From NCBI GenBank assembly GCA_024639335.1, contig JAHEIN010000011.1, positions 1-34,138 of the forward strand: DNA of 34,138 nt, given 5' to 3'. This DNA is from a bacterium (GTDB lineage Bacteria > Actinomycetota > Acidimicrobiia > Spongiisociales > ZC4RG35). Position numbers and translations under genes: made by a program. Positions 14,991-23,200 of this stretch are shown here, piece after piece. The notes below the pieces were generated by a model. That model did no database searches. It was not told where the DNA came from and saw only the letters and a program-made list of their open reading frames with translations. How positions within the stretch are numbered: the first letter of the stretch is position 1; each line of letters opens with the position of its first letter.

Positions 14991-15749
14991 ATGAAGGTGG
15001 TCGTCTGTGTCAAACAGATCCCCGATCCAGCAAGCCCCTACACCTTGGAAGCGGACAGCCACTGGCTGGTCCGCCCCACCGAGCAGGTCCTGGACGATGG
15101 CGACAGGTACGGAGTCGAAATGGGGCTCCAGCTCGCTCAGGCCCACGAGGGCTCGGTCACGTTGGTGAGCATGGGACCTGCGGGAAACATGCAGGGCATT
15201 CGCCAGGCACTTGCGATGGGGGCCGACAAGGCAGTCGTGGTCGACGATTCGTCGCTCCGGGGCTCCGACGCCCTCACGACGGCCAGAATCCTCGCCAAAG
15301 CGATCGAGAACGAGGAATTCGATCTGGTCATTTCCGGGTGCGAGTCGACCGACGGCTACTCAGGCGTGGTTCCGCAGATGATCGCCGAGCTGCTCGATGT
15401 CCCGGCGCTGACGTACGCGACCAGCGTGGACCTCTCTGCCGAATCGGTTTCGATCAATCGCCAGACCGATCTCGGATACGACGTCGTCAACGCCTCGCTG
15501 CCGGCACTCGTGTCGGTCACTGCGGGGGTCGTCGAGCCTCGCTACCCCACCTTCAAGGGGATCATGGAGGCGAAGAAGAAGCCCGTCGAGACACTCGGCA
15601 TCTCCGACCTGGGCATCGACCCGACGATCGAACAGACCGTTGCCGGAATCACCGCCGCGCCCGAGCGGGCCGCCGGAGAGAAGATCGAAGACGAGGGCGA
15701 GGCGCATCTGCGCGTCGTCGAGAAGCTCGAAGAAGTGAAGGTGATCTGA
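14991..15749 (+). CDS. etfB: Electron transfer flavoprotein beta subunit
   Basis: EtfB pairs with EtfA, binds AMP and helps carry electrons from acyl-CoA dehydrogenases to the respiratory chain. The start is ATG 14991 (252 aa), with AAGGAG 8 nt upstream; the track's 14679 start is spurious. Family features are MKVVVCVKQIPDP, ALAMGADKAVVV, the segment GCESTDGYSGVVPQMIAELL and the beta-subunit signature VEPRYPTFKGIMEAKKKP. etfA follows after 1 bp. The palindrome at 14932-14953 suggests repression by a TetR-family protein. Confidence 0.96.
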   Translation: MKVVVCVKQIPDPASPYTLEADSHWLVRPTEQVLDDGDRYGVEMGLQLAQAHEGSVTLVSMGPAGNMQGIRQALAMGADKAVVVDDSSLRGSDALTTARILAKAIENEEFDLVISGCESTDGYSGVVPQMIAELLDVPALTYATSVDLSAESVSINRQTDLGYDVVNASLPALVSVTAGVVEPRYPTFKGIMEAKKKPVETLGISDLGIDPTIEQTVAGITAAPERAAGEKIEDEGEAHLRVVEKLEEVKVI

Positions 15750-15750
15750 G

Positions 15751-16701
15751 ATGGCCGATGTATGGGTCTTCACACAGGAGATGAATGGCGAGCCGAGCTC
15801 GCTGAGCCTCGAGCTCCTCACCAAGGCACGCAGCCTCGGAGATGTGACCGCGGTGTATGTCGGAGCAGGATCCGACGCGGCGTTCGCTGCGGTCGGCGAA
15901 TACGGGGCGGCGAATGTCCTCCACATCGATCCCGGATCCGAGCTGGTCTCCGGCACGGTGGCGGCCACGCTCGCTGCAGCTGTCGGCGACCAGGCACCCG
16001 ACTTGATCCTCTTCGGGCAGGCATATGACGACCGCGACGTCGCCGGCCGTCTTGCCGCCAAGCTGGGCAAGTCGGTGCTGTCGAACGCCGTTGATGTCTC
16101 GCTCAACGGGCAGGCGGAGGCGCAACACGAGATCTTCGGTGGCACCCAGGTCGTCACCGCCAAGCTCACCGGTTCGGCACCGTTCATCGTCCTCGCTCGG
16201 CCGAAGAGCTTCCCGGCGGAGCCGTCCGGTGGCGGTGCCCCGGGTGTGACGAAGCTGGACCTGGTCGATGCCGGCCGTTCGGCTGCAACCGTGGCCGAGA
16301 GCCACGTGGAGCAGAAGGAAGGACCGCAGCTCGAAGAGGCGGCCGTGATCGTGGCCGGCGGCCGCGGCCTGGGCAACGCCGAGAAGTACGGGATGATCGA
16401 GGACGTGGCACAGCCGTTGAAGGCTGCCACGGGTGCGACCCGAGCGATCGTCGATGCCGGTTGGGTGCCGTACGCCAAGCAGGTCGGCCAGACCGGCAAG
16501 ACGGTCAAGCCGGACGTCTACATCGCCGCAGGCGTATCGGGTGCCATGCAGCATCTGGTGGGCATGAAGGACTCCAAGACGATCATTGCGATCAACAAAG
16601 ATCCGGACGCCCCGATCTTCGACGTCGCCGACCTCGGCATCGTCGGGGATGTCAACAACGTGCTCCCAAAACTCGCCGAGGAACTCCAAAAGCGAGTCTG
16701 A
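15751..16701 (+). CDS. etfA: Electron transfer flavoprotein alpha subunit
   Basis: The 316-aa product has an N-terminal nucleotide-binding-like domain ([20 protein letters not shown]) and the conserved C-terminal FAD domain (about 190-316). The FAD domain has [46 protein letters not shown] and [20 protein letters not shown]. The family signature is complete. ATG lies 1 bp after the etfB stop, so the pair is co-translated. Length and gene order (beta then alpha) are standard. Confidence 0.97.
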   Translation: MADVWVFTQEMNGEPSSLSLELLTKARSLGDVTAVYVGAGSDAAFAAVGEYGAANVLHIDPGSELVSGTVAATLAAAVGDQAPDLILFGQAYDDRDVAGRLAAKLGKSVLSNAVDVSLNGQAEAQHEIFGGTQVVTAKLTGSAPFIVLARPKSFPAEPSGGGAPGVTKLDLVDAGRSAATVAESHVEQKEGPQLEEAAVIVAGGRGLGNAEKYGMIEDVAQPLKAATGATRAIVDAGWVPYAKQVGQTGKTVKPDVYIAAGVSGAMQHLVGMKDSKTIIAINKDPDAPIFDVADLGIVGDVNNVLPKLAEELQKRV

Positions 16702-16707
16702 GGCCCA

Positions 16708-16723
16708 GCTCGCTGGCGCTCGC
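16708..16723. repeat. GCTCGCTGGCGCTCGC intergenic motif, second copy
   Basis: This is a 16-nt near copy of the motif after deoA, with one extra G. It starts 7 nt after the etfA stop. Confidence 0.4.
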
Positions 16724-16884
16724 GTCGGCGTCTTCGGTCATGGGGTCATCGGTGCACCCCGTCGTCACCTGTCGACTCAGCGAAACGGACCACCGGAAAC
16801 CGAGAACTGACAACGCAGATGCGAGGCGCCCGTCGATCGATGCTCAACTGCCGAGCAAGGGGCATCGGGAAAGCGGGAGACCCG

Positions 16885-16890
16885 TAGGAT
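16885..16890 (+). promoter_or_regulatory. Candidate -10 box for a leaderless DUF3052 transcript
   Basis: TAGGAT ends 6 nt before ATG 16897, the spacing expected for leaderless initiation. The same geometry occurs at the histidine-kinase start. No clear -35 and no Shine-Dalgarno site are seen. Confidence 0.35.
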
Positions 16891-16896
16891 TCGAAG

Positions 16897-17301
16897 ATGA
16901 CCGGGTACAGCGGCACTCCGCTTGCGAAGAAGCTGGGGATGAAAACCGGAATGCGCGTGTGGCTCCGCAACGCGCCTGAGGATTTCGAAGACCTGCTCGA
17001 AGGGTTGCCAGACGACGTGTCGTTGTCACGCCGCAAGCGCGAGCGCGTCGACCTCGTGGTGTGCTTCTCGGCATCGGCGAGCAAGCTCGAAGCCGATGTC
17101 GATCTTGCCCGCTCGGTCATTCCACCAGATGGTGTCATCTGGACGGCATGGCCGAAGAAGGCTTCGAAGGTGCCGACTGACATCACCGAGGGCCGGCTCC
17201 GTGAGATGTTCCTGCCCACCGGTCTGGTCGACGTGAAGGTGTGCGCCATCGACGAGACCTGGTCCGGCCTCAAGTTCGTCATCCGCAAAGAGCTCCGCTG
17301 A
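16897..17301 (+). CDS. DUF3052 family protein
   Basis: This 134-aa soluble protein matches the actinobacterial DUF3052 family over its length: GYSGTPLAKKLGMKTGMRVW at the start, LRNAPEDFEDLLEGLP, a central DLVVCFSASASKLEADVD, then IWTAWPKKASKVPTDITEG and the C-terminal VDVKVCAIDETWSGLKFVIR. No function is established. It probably has its own promoter, being 195 bp after etfA, and is followed by a strong inverted repeat. Confidence 0.9.
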   Translation: MTGYSGTPLAKKLGMKTGMRVWLRNAPEDFEDLLEGLPDDVSLSRRKRERVDLVVCFSASASKLEADVDLARSVIPPDGVIWTAWPKKASKVPTDITEGRLREMFLPTGLVDVKVCAIDETWSGLKFVIRKELR

Positions 17302-17303
17302 CT

Positions 17304-17356
17304 CCGTTCTTGTGACGGGAATGCACGGAATATCGACGTTTCCGTCACAAGAACGG
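17304..17356. repeat. Inverted repeat A of the TTCTTGTGACG family
   Basis: CCGTTCTTGTGACGGGAA (17304-17321) and TTTCCGTCACAAGAACGG (17339-17356) pair with one mismatch in 18 around a 17-nt loop. It begins 2 nt after the DUF3052 stop. The interior and right arm align with copy B at 18086-18132, so this is a dispersed element and not just a local hairpin. It could terminate transcription from the DUF3052 gene. Confidence 0.85.
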
Positions 17357-17426
17357 GGTGTGACGTCCGCCTCTCGCAACTCGACACATCTGACGACATG
17401 ATGGGCTCTGTCGAGAGGAGAAACGC

Positions 17427-17603
17427 ATGGCCGACACACCCCGCCACTCCGATCCCCCGCTCGTCATGGCGCTGGGTGGGCTGTTGGGTGGGCTGATCGG
17501 ATTCGCAATCTGGATGACGACCGAGACGTTCGTCTTCCTCCCCGTCTTCCTGGCTATCGGCCTCGTTGTCGGGATCTCGATCGCCCAGAACCGTCCAGGC
17601 TGA
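17427..17603 (+). CDS. Small two-helix membrane protein, 58 aa
   Basis: This gene is too short for the ORF track. ATG 17427 is preceded by GAGAGGAG with good spacing. The product starts MADTPRHSDPPLVMALGGLL and has two hydrophobic segments, about 12-30 (rich in Gly and Leu) and 35-53 (FVFLPVFLAIGLVVGISIA), joined by a short polar turn. Its stop overlaps the next gene's ATG in TGATG, which indicates translational coupling. I do not recognise a family; the coupling suggests it works with the 159-aa membrane protein. Confidence 0.75.
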   Translation: MADTPRHSDPPLVMALGGLLGGLIGFAIWMTTETFVFLPVFLAIGLVVGISIAQNRPG

Positions 17604-18082
17604 TGGATTCGATCCACGTCTCGCTGGTCGTCGCGGCCGGCTCACTGGCCAACCTGGCGATCGGAGCCATGTTCGTCGCAAGAGTCAGGCGCCCAGAAAG
17701 GGCGCGGGGACTCGGCTTCTTCGGCACGGCGATGGCGCTACCACTGGCCGCGGCCAGTCTCATCGCGTTCCTGGACGGAATGCATCCGTGGGACATCGCC
17801 CTCCCATTGGTGTTCGTGGTCTTCGCCGTGATCGAGGTCGGTGTCGACGTGATTGCTGATTTCGACGTGCGAAGCTCCCGATGGCTGTGGCCCTACCTGA
17901 CGTCCTTCTACGTCGCCCAGTGGGCAGTCATCGGTGCAGCGTTCCGAGCGTCCGAGGTCGGCGGTGCCGTAGTCCTCGTGACGTACTTCGTGTGCCTCGC
18001 GAGCGCTGCGTACTCCTATCGGCGAGTTGGGCACGGCACTGACCACGAGGGCTCAGTTGAGCAACGCCCCTCACTCGTGTGA
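17603..18082 (+). CDS. Integral membrane protein of unknown function, 159 aa
   Basis: Five hydrophobic segments are visible at about 5-25, 37-57, 62-84, 95-113 and 118-142, with a polar C-terminal tail (HGTDHEGSVEQRPS). An acidic pattern near the third helix (VIEVGVDVIADFDVR) could be functional. ATG 17603 overlaps the stop of the 58-aa gene by one base. I recognise no family. It is convergent with cdd, with inverted repeat B filling the gap. Confidence 0.8.
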   Translation: MDSIHVSLVVAAGSLANLAIGAMFVARVRRPERARGLGFFGTAMALPLAAASLIAFLDGMHPWDIALPLVFVVFAVIEVGVDVIADFDVRSSRWLWPYLTSFYVAQWAVIGAAFRASEVGGAVVLVTYFVCLASAAYSYRRVGHGTDHEGSVEQRPSLV

Positions 18083-18085
18083 TCG

Positions 18086-18132
18086 TTCATGTGACGAATA
18101 CACCGGTATTACCTGCGTTCTCGTCACAAGAA
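18086..18132. repeat. Inverted repeat B of the TTCTTGTGACG family
   Basis: TTCATGTGACGA (18086-18097) pairs with TCGTCACAAGAA (18121-18132) with one mismatch around a 23-nt loop. The interior aligns with copy A (GAAT, CAC, GG-AT and CGTT blocks shared). It fills the 56-bp gap between two convergent genes, a natural place for a bidirectional terminator. Confidence 0.8.
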
Positions 18133-18138
18133 GGGGGT

Positions 18139-18528
18139 TCAGAGCTTGAACTGGAATGGGAGCAGGTCGTCGAGGCTGTGCTCTCTGACCTCTCCTTCGC
18201 TCGTGGTGACGAGGACGCGTGCGACGCCGAACTCCGACATGATCTGGCGACAGCGGCCACATGGATATGCCCCACTGACGTCCTTGGCGTCGACACAGGC
18301 GACAGCAACGACCGGGATCGTCGTCATGCCCTGGCTCACGGCGAAGTTGATGGCGTTCGCCTCGGCGCATTGAGACACCGGATAGGCGGCGTTCTCGACG
18401 TTGGCACTCGAGAACATCGCTCCTTCGGCTGTGAGCACCGACGCTCCAACTCGAAACTCCGAATACGGCGCGTAGGCCTTCTCGGCGGCCTTGCGGGCGG
18501 CCTCGATGAGTTCGGTGTCGGTCCTCAT
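18139..18528 (-). CDS. cdd: Cytidine deaminase
   Basis: Cdd converts (deoxy)cytidine to (deoxy)uridine, feeding pyrimidine salvage. The 129-aa length fits the small tetrameric type. Zinc ligands and the catalytic Glu are present: the CAE motif in SQCAEANAI (C54, E56) and PCGRC (C90, C93). NVENAAYP and the N-terminal AYAPYSEFRVGAS bind substrate in known structures. The ATG overlaps the ftsY stop in ATGA, so it is the last gene of the smc-ftsY run. It complements deoA, deoB and upp on the other strand. Confidence 0.97.
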   Translation of the reverse strand: MRTDTELIEAARKAAEKAYAPYSEFRVGASVLTAEGAMFSSANVENAAYPVSQCAEANAINFAVSQGMTTIPVVAVACVDAKDVSGAYPCGRCRQIMSEFGVARVLVTTSEGEVREHSLDDLLPFQFKL

Positions 18529-19535
18529 GCGTCAGCCAGGAGGGCGTCGACGAACGCATCCGGTTCGAAGGGGATGAGATCGTCGATGCCTTCCCCGACA
18601 CCGATGAACTTCACGGGCAGACCCAGCTCGGCCTCGATAGCGACGACAATCCCACCACGGGCGGTGCCGTCCAGCTTGGTGAGCACGATCCCCGTGACGC
18701 CAGCAGTTTCGAAGAAGTGCTGAGCCTGGGACATGCCGTTCTGGCCGGCAGTGGCGTCCAACACCAACAAGACCTCTTTGATCGGACCGGCCTCTCGCTC
18801 GACCACCCGTTTGATCTTGGCGAGTTCGCCCATCAGGTTCTTTTTCGACTGAAGCCTGCCTGCGGTGTCGATGATGACCACATCTCTCCCGCGCGCTCTC
18901 GCCGCCTGAAAAGCGTCGAAGGCAACTGCGGCAGGATCTGAGCCTTCTTGGCCGGCGACGATGTCTACGCCGACCCGCTCGGCCCAGGTCCGCAGCTGGG
19001 TGTCTGCTGCGGCCCGGAAAGTGTCGGCGGCGCCGAGCAGAGGCTCGGCGCCTCGCTCCTTCAGCTGCGCAGCGATCTTGGCGATCGACGTGGTCTTCCC
19101 GGTTCCGTTCACGCCGACGACCATGATCACTGCCGGCTCCCCTTCGATGACCAGCTCCCGATGCTCTGCTGCGAGTGCGTGTCTGACCTCCATACTGAGC
19201 AGATCCCGCGCTTCGACCGAGGATGCCGGATCCGCATGTTTCACTCTGCCGACGATCTCCGTGGACGCTTTCACGCCAACGTCTGCCCCGATGAGGGCCT
19301 CCTCGAGCTCATCCCAGAAGTCCTGGTCGAGCTGGGGTCTCGAAAACACATTCCGCAGCGCACCGCCGAGAGACACACGCGACTTCGAGAGGCGATCGCT
19401 GAGGTCTTCTCCGCCCGTACGAGCTTCGGAGATCTCCCTGGCGATGGACCCTGGACGCCTCCGCGTCGTGACTACATAGCCCGCAACGACGAGGACGATC
19501 ACGAGCCCGACGATGAGATAGATGACAGGTTCCAC
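18525..19535 (-). CDS. ftsY: Signal recognition particle receptor FtsY
   Basis: FtsY is the membrane-associated GTPase receptor for Ffh. The start is GTG 19535 (336 aa). Residues 3-22 form a membrane helix (VIYLIVGLVIVLVVAGYVV) followed by Arg, the anchored form common in actinobacteria. The N domain is about 45-130. The G domain has GVNGTGKTT (141-149), AADTFRAAA, DTAGRLQSKKNLMGEL, TKLDGTARGG and the closing GVGEGIDDLIPFEPDAFVDALL. Cdd is coupled downstream. Two small unknown genes separate it from smc. Confidence 0.98.
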   Translation of the reverse strand: MEPVIYLIVGLVIVLVVAGYVVTTRRRPGSIAREISEARTGGEDLSDRLSKSRVSLGGALRNVFSRPQLDQDFWDELEEALIGADVGVKASTEIVGRVKHADPASSVEARDLLSMEVRHALAAEHRELVIEGEPAVIMVVGVNGTGKTTSIAKIAAQLKERGAEPLLGAADTFRAAADTQLRTWAERVGVDIVAGQEGSDPAAVAFDAFQAARARGRDVVIIDTAGRLQSKKNLMGELAKIKRVVEREAGPIKEVLLVLDATAGQNGMSQAQHFFETAGVTGIVLTKLDGTARGGIVVAIEAELGLPVKFIGVGEGIDDLIPFEPDAFVDALLADA

Positions 19536-19592
19536 GCCGCTCCGATGTGTGGTGTGCGGTGGAAGGCTAGTGAGCCCTGCGTGGCGTTCGGA

Positions 19593-19925
19593 TCAGCGCT
19601 TGAGGTATCGGGCGAGTAGCCGAAACGGTCGTCGAATCCGCACGTTTCGGAACCCGAACATCTGGGCGATCAGGGAAGGCTGCACATCACCTATGTCCAG
19701 GATCGTGGCGCCACCTTCGACAACGCTGATCGACATTCCAGCCTCCGCGAGCCGAGTCGTAACACGCCGTACGACGTTCGCGTCCGCGCTGGGCGCCGAG
19801 CTCACGAACGGCGTGAGATCGGTCGCTGTAAACCTCAAATGACAACCGGAACCGCTGAGGTGGCCCTCGGCGGTTCCGGCTCGAATCGTGAGATCGGCGT
19901 CTGCAGTGATCGCCGAATCGGTCAT
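19593..19925 (-). CDS. Hypothetical protein, 110 aa
   Basis: The start is ATG 19925 (MTDSAITADADLTIRAGTAE), one base after the stop of the 69-aa gene; the track's 19973 start would overlap that gene. The sequence looks soluble: a beta-rich first half, a helix near NVVRRVTTRLAEAGMSISVV, then VEGGATILDIGD and a basic tail FRNVRIRRPFRLLARYLKR that could contact nucleic acid or membrane lipid. I do not recognise a family. Its place between smc and ftsY makes co-expression with them likely. Confidence 0.65.
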   Translation of the reverse strand: MTDSAITADADLTIRAGTAEGHLSGSGCHLRFTATDLTPFVSSAPSADANVVRRVTTRLAEAGMSISVVEGGATILDIGDVQPSLIAQMFGFRNVRIRRPFRLLARYLKR

Positions 19926-19926
19926 T

Positions 19927-20136
19927 TCAGGACCGCTGATCGGCGTCGGTCGTCGTGATCCTGAGCGTGCCATTCAGACGCCAGGTGGCGGCCGGGGCAT
20001 CGACGCCCGTGTCGCGGGGGACATCGACAGCCATGTCGACGAACTGGTAATCGATGGCGGCTTCCTTGCCGGTGAGGTACGACCACATGTCGCGTCCGAG
20101 ATCGGTCCAGGTGGTGACCTGAGTGTTGGTGTCCAT
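19927..20136 (-). CDS. Small hypothetical protein, 69 aa
   Basis: A strong AAAGGAG lies 6 nt before ATG 20136, which supports a real gene despite its size. The sequence begins MDTNTQVTTWTDLGRDMW, then a probable helix with Trp, Tyr and Leu, and ends in strand-like WRLNGTLRITTTDA. No signal peptide or membrane helix is seen. It lies 76 bp after smc and 1 bp before the 110-aa gene. Both have GTL/DLT-IR-like strands (GTLRITT, ADLTIRA), which may be coincidence. I do not recognise a family. Confidence 0.65.
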   Translation of the reverse strand: MDTNTQVTTWTDLGRDMWSYLTGKEAAIDYQFVDMAVDVPRDTGVDAPAATWRLNGTLRITTTDADQRS

Positions 20137-20212
20137 GAGAGGCTCCTTTGGTCTGTGTCGCGCTTTTAGCGCTTGATGGGCCTGGACTACCCACCGGCGC
20201 CGAGCCGAAACA

Positions 20213-23200
20213 TCAGACCGTCTGCTCGACCTCTGACATCGCTTTGGCGATCACCTTGGATGAGCCTCCTGGCTCCATCGTGACCCCGTACAGAACGTCA
20301 CCGCTCTCCATTGTCTGCTGCTGGTGGGTGACGATCATGAGCTGGGCACTGTCACGGAACGATGCCAGCAGGCGGAGGAATCTCCTGAGGTTGGCGTCGT
20401 CGAGGGCCGCTTCGACCTCGTCGAGGATATAGAAAGGGCTGGGACGCGCCTTGAAGACGGCGAAGAGGAACGCGAGGGCTGCCAGTGAACGCTCCCCACC
20501 GGACAGCAAGCTCATCTTGGCGACTCGCTTTCCGACCGGCTGGGCGCCGATCTCGACGCCGGAAGTCATCGGGTCGTCGGGAGCGGTCAGGCCGAGACGG
20601 CCTCGTCCGCCTGGGAACAGCACAGTGAAGTTCTCCTCGTAGGCGGCTGCGATCTCGGTGTAGGCCTCGAGGAACTGGTTGTGGATCTCGGTGTCGAGCG
20701 CCTCGATGATCCTGCGGAGCTCCGACCGGCTCACCTCGAGGTCCTCGAGCTGAGCGGACAGGAATGCGTGTCGCTCTGACAACTCGGCGTACTCCTCGGC
20801 GGCGAGTGGGTTGATGGGCCCCATGCGTTTCAGCTCGGCCTCGCGCGAGCGCAACACACCGGCGAGGTCATCGGATTCGATGTCGGGACGGGGCGCCGCC
20901 ATCGCCTCGGCTTCGGTGGCATCTGCGTCCCGGCGGAGCCGCTCGGCCACCGCCTCGAAACGTACGCGCAGCTCCGCTTCCTCAACAGCCATTCGGGAGA
21001 GTCGGCGTTCTGCTTCGTCCAGCTCGGTCCGGTACTGGCGTTCGGTGCGGGTCAAGGCGTCGAGCCGCCTCCCTGCCTCTCCAGCCTGCTCACGTAGGTC
21101 GGCCTGGCGTCTCCGAAGACCCTCGAGATGCGCCGCGAGGATCTCGAATGCCCTTCGGGCAGATTCCTCGACCCTCAGCAGACGTTCGATCCGCTCAGGG
21201 CTCTCGTCGCTGCGAGTCTCGGCGTCGAGCAACTCACCAATCGTGGCAATCCGCCTGTCCATCATCGATCGCCGGCCGGCCATCGAGGTCACGTCGGACT
21301 CGAACGCCTGCCACTCGGCCCGGGCGGACTCGCGCCGCCGAGCCACCTCGTTCCGTCGAGTGGTGAGTTCTTCCCAGGCGCGCTGTCGCTCTGCTTCTTC
21401 CCCTTCGAGATTGGCTAGCCGCTCGGTGAGGACTGCTCGCTGGTGAGCCCGGTCTTCGATCGCCGCCCGCAGCGAGGCGAGGCGGTCGGTGAGGCGAGAC
21501 AGCTCGGTCTCGGACTCGACGACGACCCGCTCTGATCGTCCAAGCGAGTCGGTGGCCCCCGACAGGCGGGCTTCGAGTGATTCCAGCGTCTCCAGGGAGT
21601 CTCGCTCCGCCTCGCGGGCGTCGTCGAATGCTCGCTTCGACTGGGTGAGAAGGCTCTGAGAGCGGGCGAGCTCCGTCTCGGTTCGTTCGAGCTCGACCTG
21701 GGCGTTTTCCATCATGGCCGGCGTGGCGCCATCGGGGTGAGCGACCCTCGCGGTGCCACCTCGGAAGATGTCGCCTTCGAGGGTGACGAAGACGGAATCG
21801 GGATGGGTCTGAGACAGCTGCCAGCCGCTCTTCCAGCTCTCGGAGAGGTGCGCCGAACCGAGCAGGGAGACTGCCAGCTTCCTGTCGGCGCCGGAGCCGA
21901 GCACGCCGGGAAGCCAGGTGACACCGACTGGCCCGCCGATCGTGGCTCCCGACTGCTCGACGTCACGGAACTGGACCACCGAGACACCGCCCAACCCCTT
22001 CGACTTGAGCGCGGCGACCGCATCTTCGATCGAGGCGTTCGCCTCGAGGACGAGAGCATCTGCCAGGTGGCCGAGCACGGCATCGACTGCAGCGGCGTAT
22101 TCGTCGGGCACGTCGAGGAGCGACGCGATCGTTCCGGCGTAGCCATCGACGGCTTCGACGACCGAGCGGGACTCCGGATCGGCCAGCCCTTCGGCTGCCT
22201 CTTCGACGGCGGTGAGTCGAGCTGCAGCGGCGGCCACGCCCACCCGTGACTCGTTGTGCATCGCCTCGGCGCGCTCCCAGCTCCCCTGAAGCCGAACCCG
22301 CTCGGCCTGAACGGAGTGAAAACGGTCTTGCGCCTCGACGACGATGGTGTCGAGGTCCCTGATCTCGGTGTTGAGCCCGGCGGTCTCCGAGACATGCTCT
22401 GCGACGCGACGTTCGAGCCCTTCGATCCGCTCAGACAGTGACTTCGACTCACGTCTGTCACGTTCGTCCGACGCTTCGAGTGACCTGAGATCCCCGCGCA
22501 CGACTGCGATGGCACCTTCGGTCGACATCGATTCCTGATCGGCGAGGCTCCGTTCCTCGTCTTCGAAAGACCGGAAGGCCCGTTCGGCTGCCTCCGATGC
22601 GACCGTCAACCGGCGCTGCTCCTCTTCGGTCGCGGTGAGTTCGGCCTCGAGCTGGCGGCGTTCGGCTTCGAGCCCCTGCCTGCGGTCTTCTGCTCCCTCG
22701 ATCCGCTCCTGCGACGTTCTGGCTCGTTCGGCCGCGACCTGCGCGATCCGTCTGAGCCGCTCACCCAGCGTTTCGAGCCGCGCAGCAGCTGCGGTGTCTC
22801 GTTCCAGCGCCTGACCGAACATCCCGGCCTCTTCCCGTACGGCTTCGAGCTCTGAGCCGAGATCTGACAGGAGATCGGCCCTCGTGGCGACGATCTCGTT
22901 GGCCGTCGCTTGAATCCCCCGCACCTCGGACTGTCGAGCCGTGATCGTCCGCAGATCCTGGCCACCGAGGAAGAGCCGTAGTGCCTGGGCTTCGGCCGCA
23001 ACTCCGTCGAAGCGCTCAGCGGCTGCAGCTTGGCGCTTGAGTGGGCGCATCTGCCGGCTGAGCTCACCGAGGAGATCGTGGAGGCGAGTGACGTCGCCGT
23101 CGGTACGCTCGAGCCGCCGCTCGGCCTTGTCCCGCCGCACGCGATGCTTGAGAATGCCGGCAGCCTCTTCGATGACCGCCCGATGATCATCGGGAGTGGC

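Noticed and set aside
15360-16508. 382-aa minus-strand frame opposite etfB and etfA
   Set aside because: It spans two genes in antisense and shows no domain.
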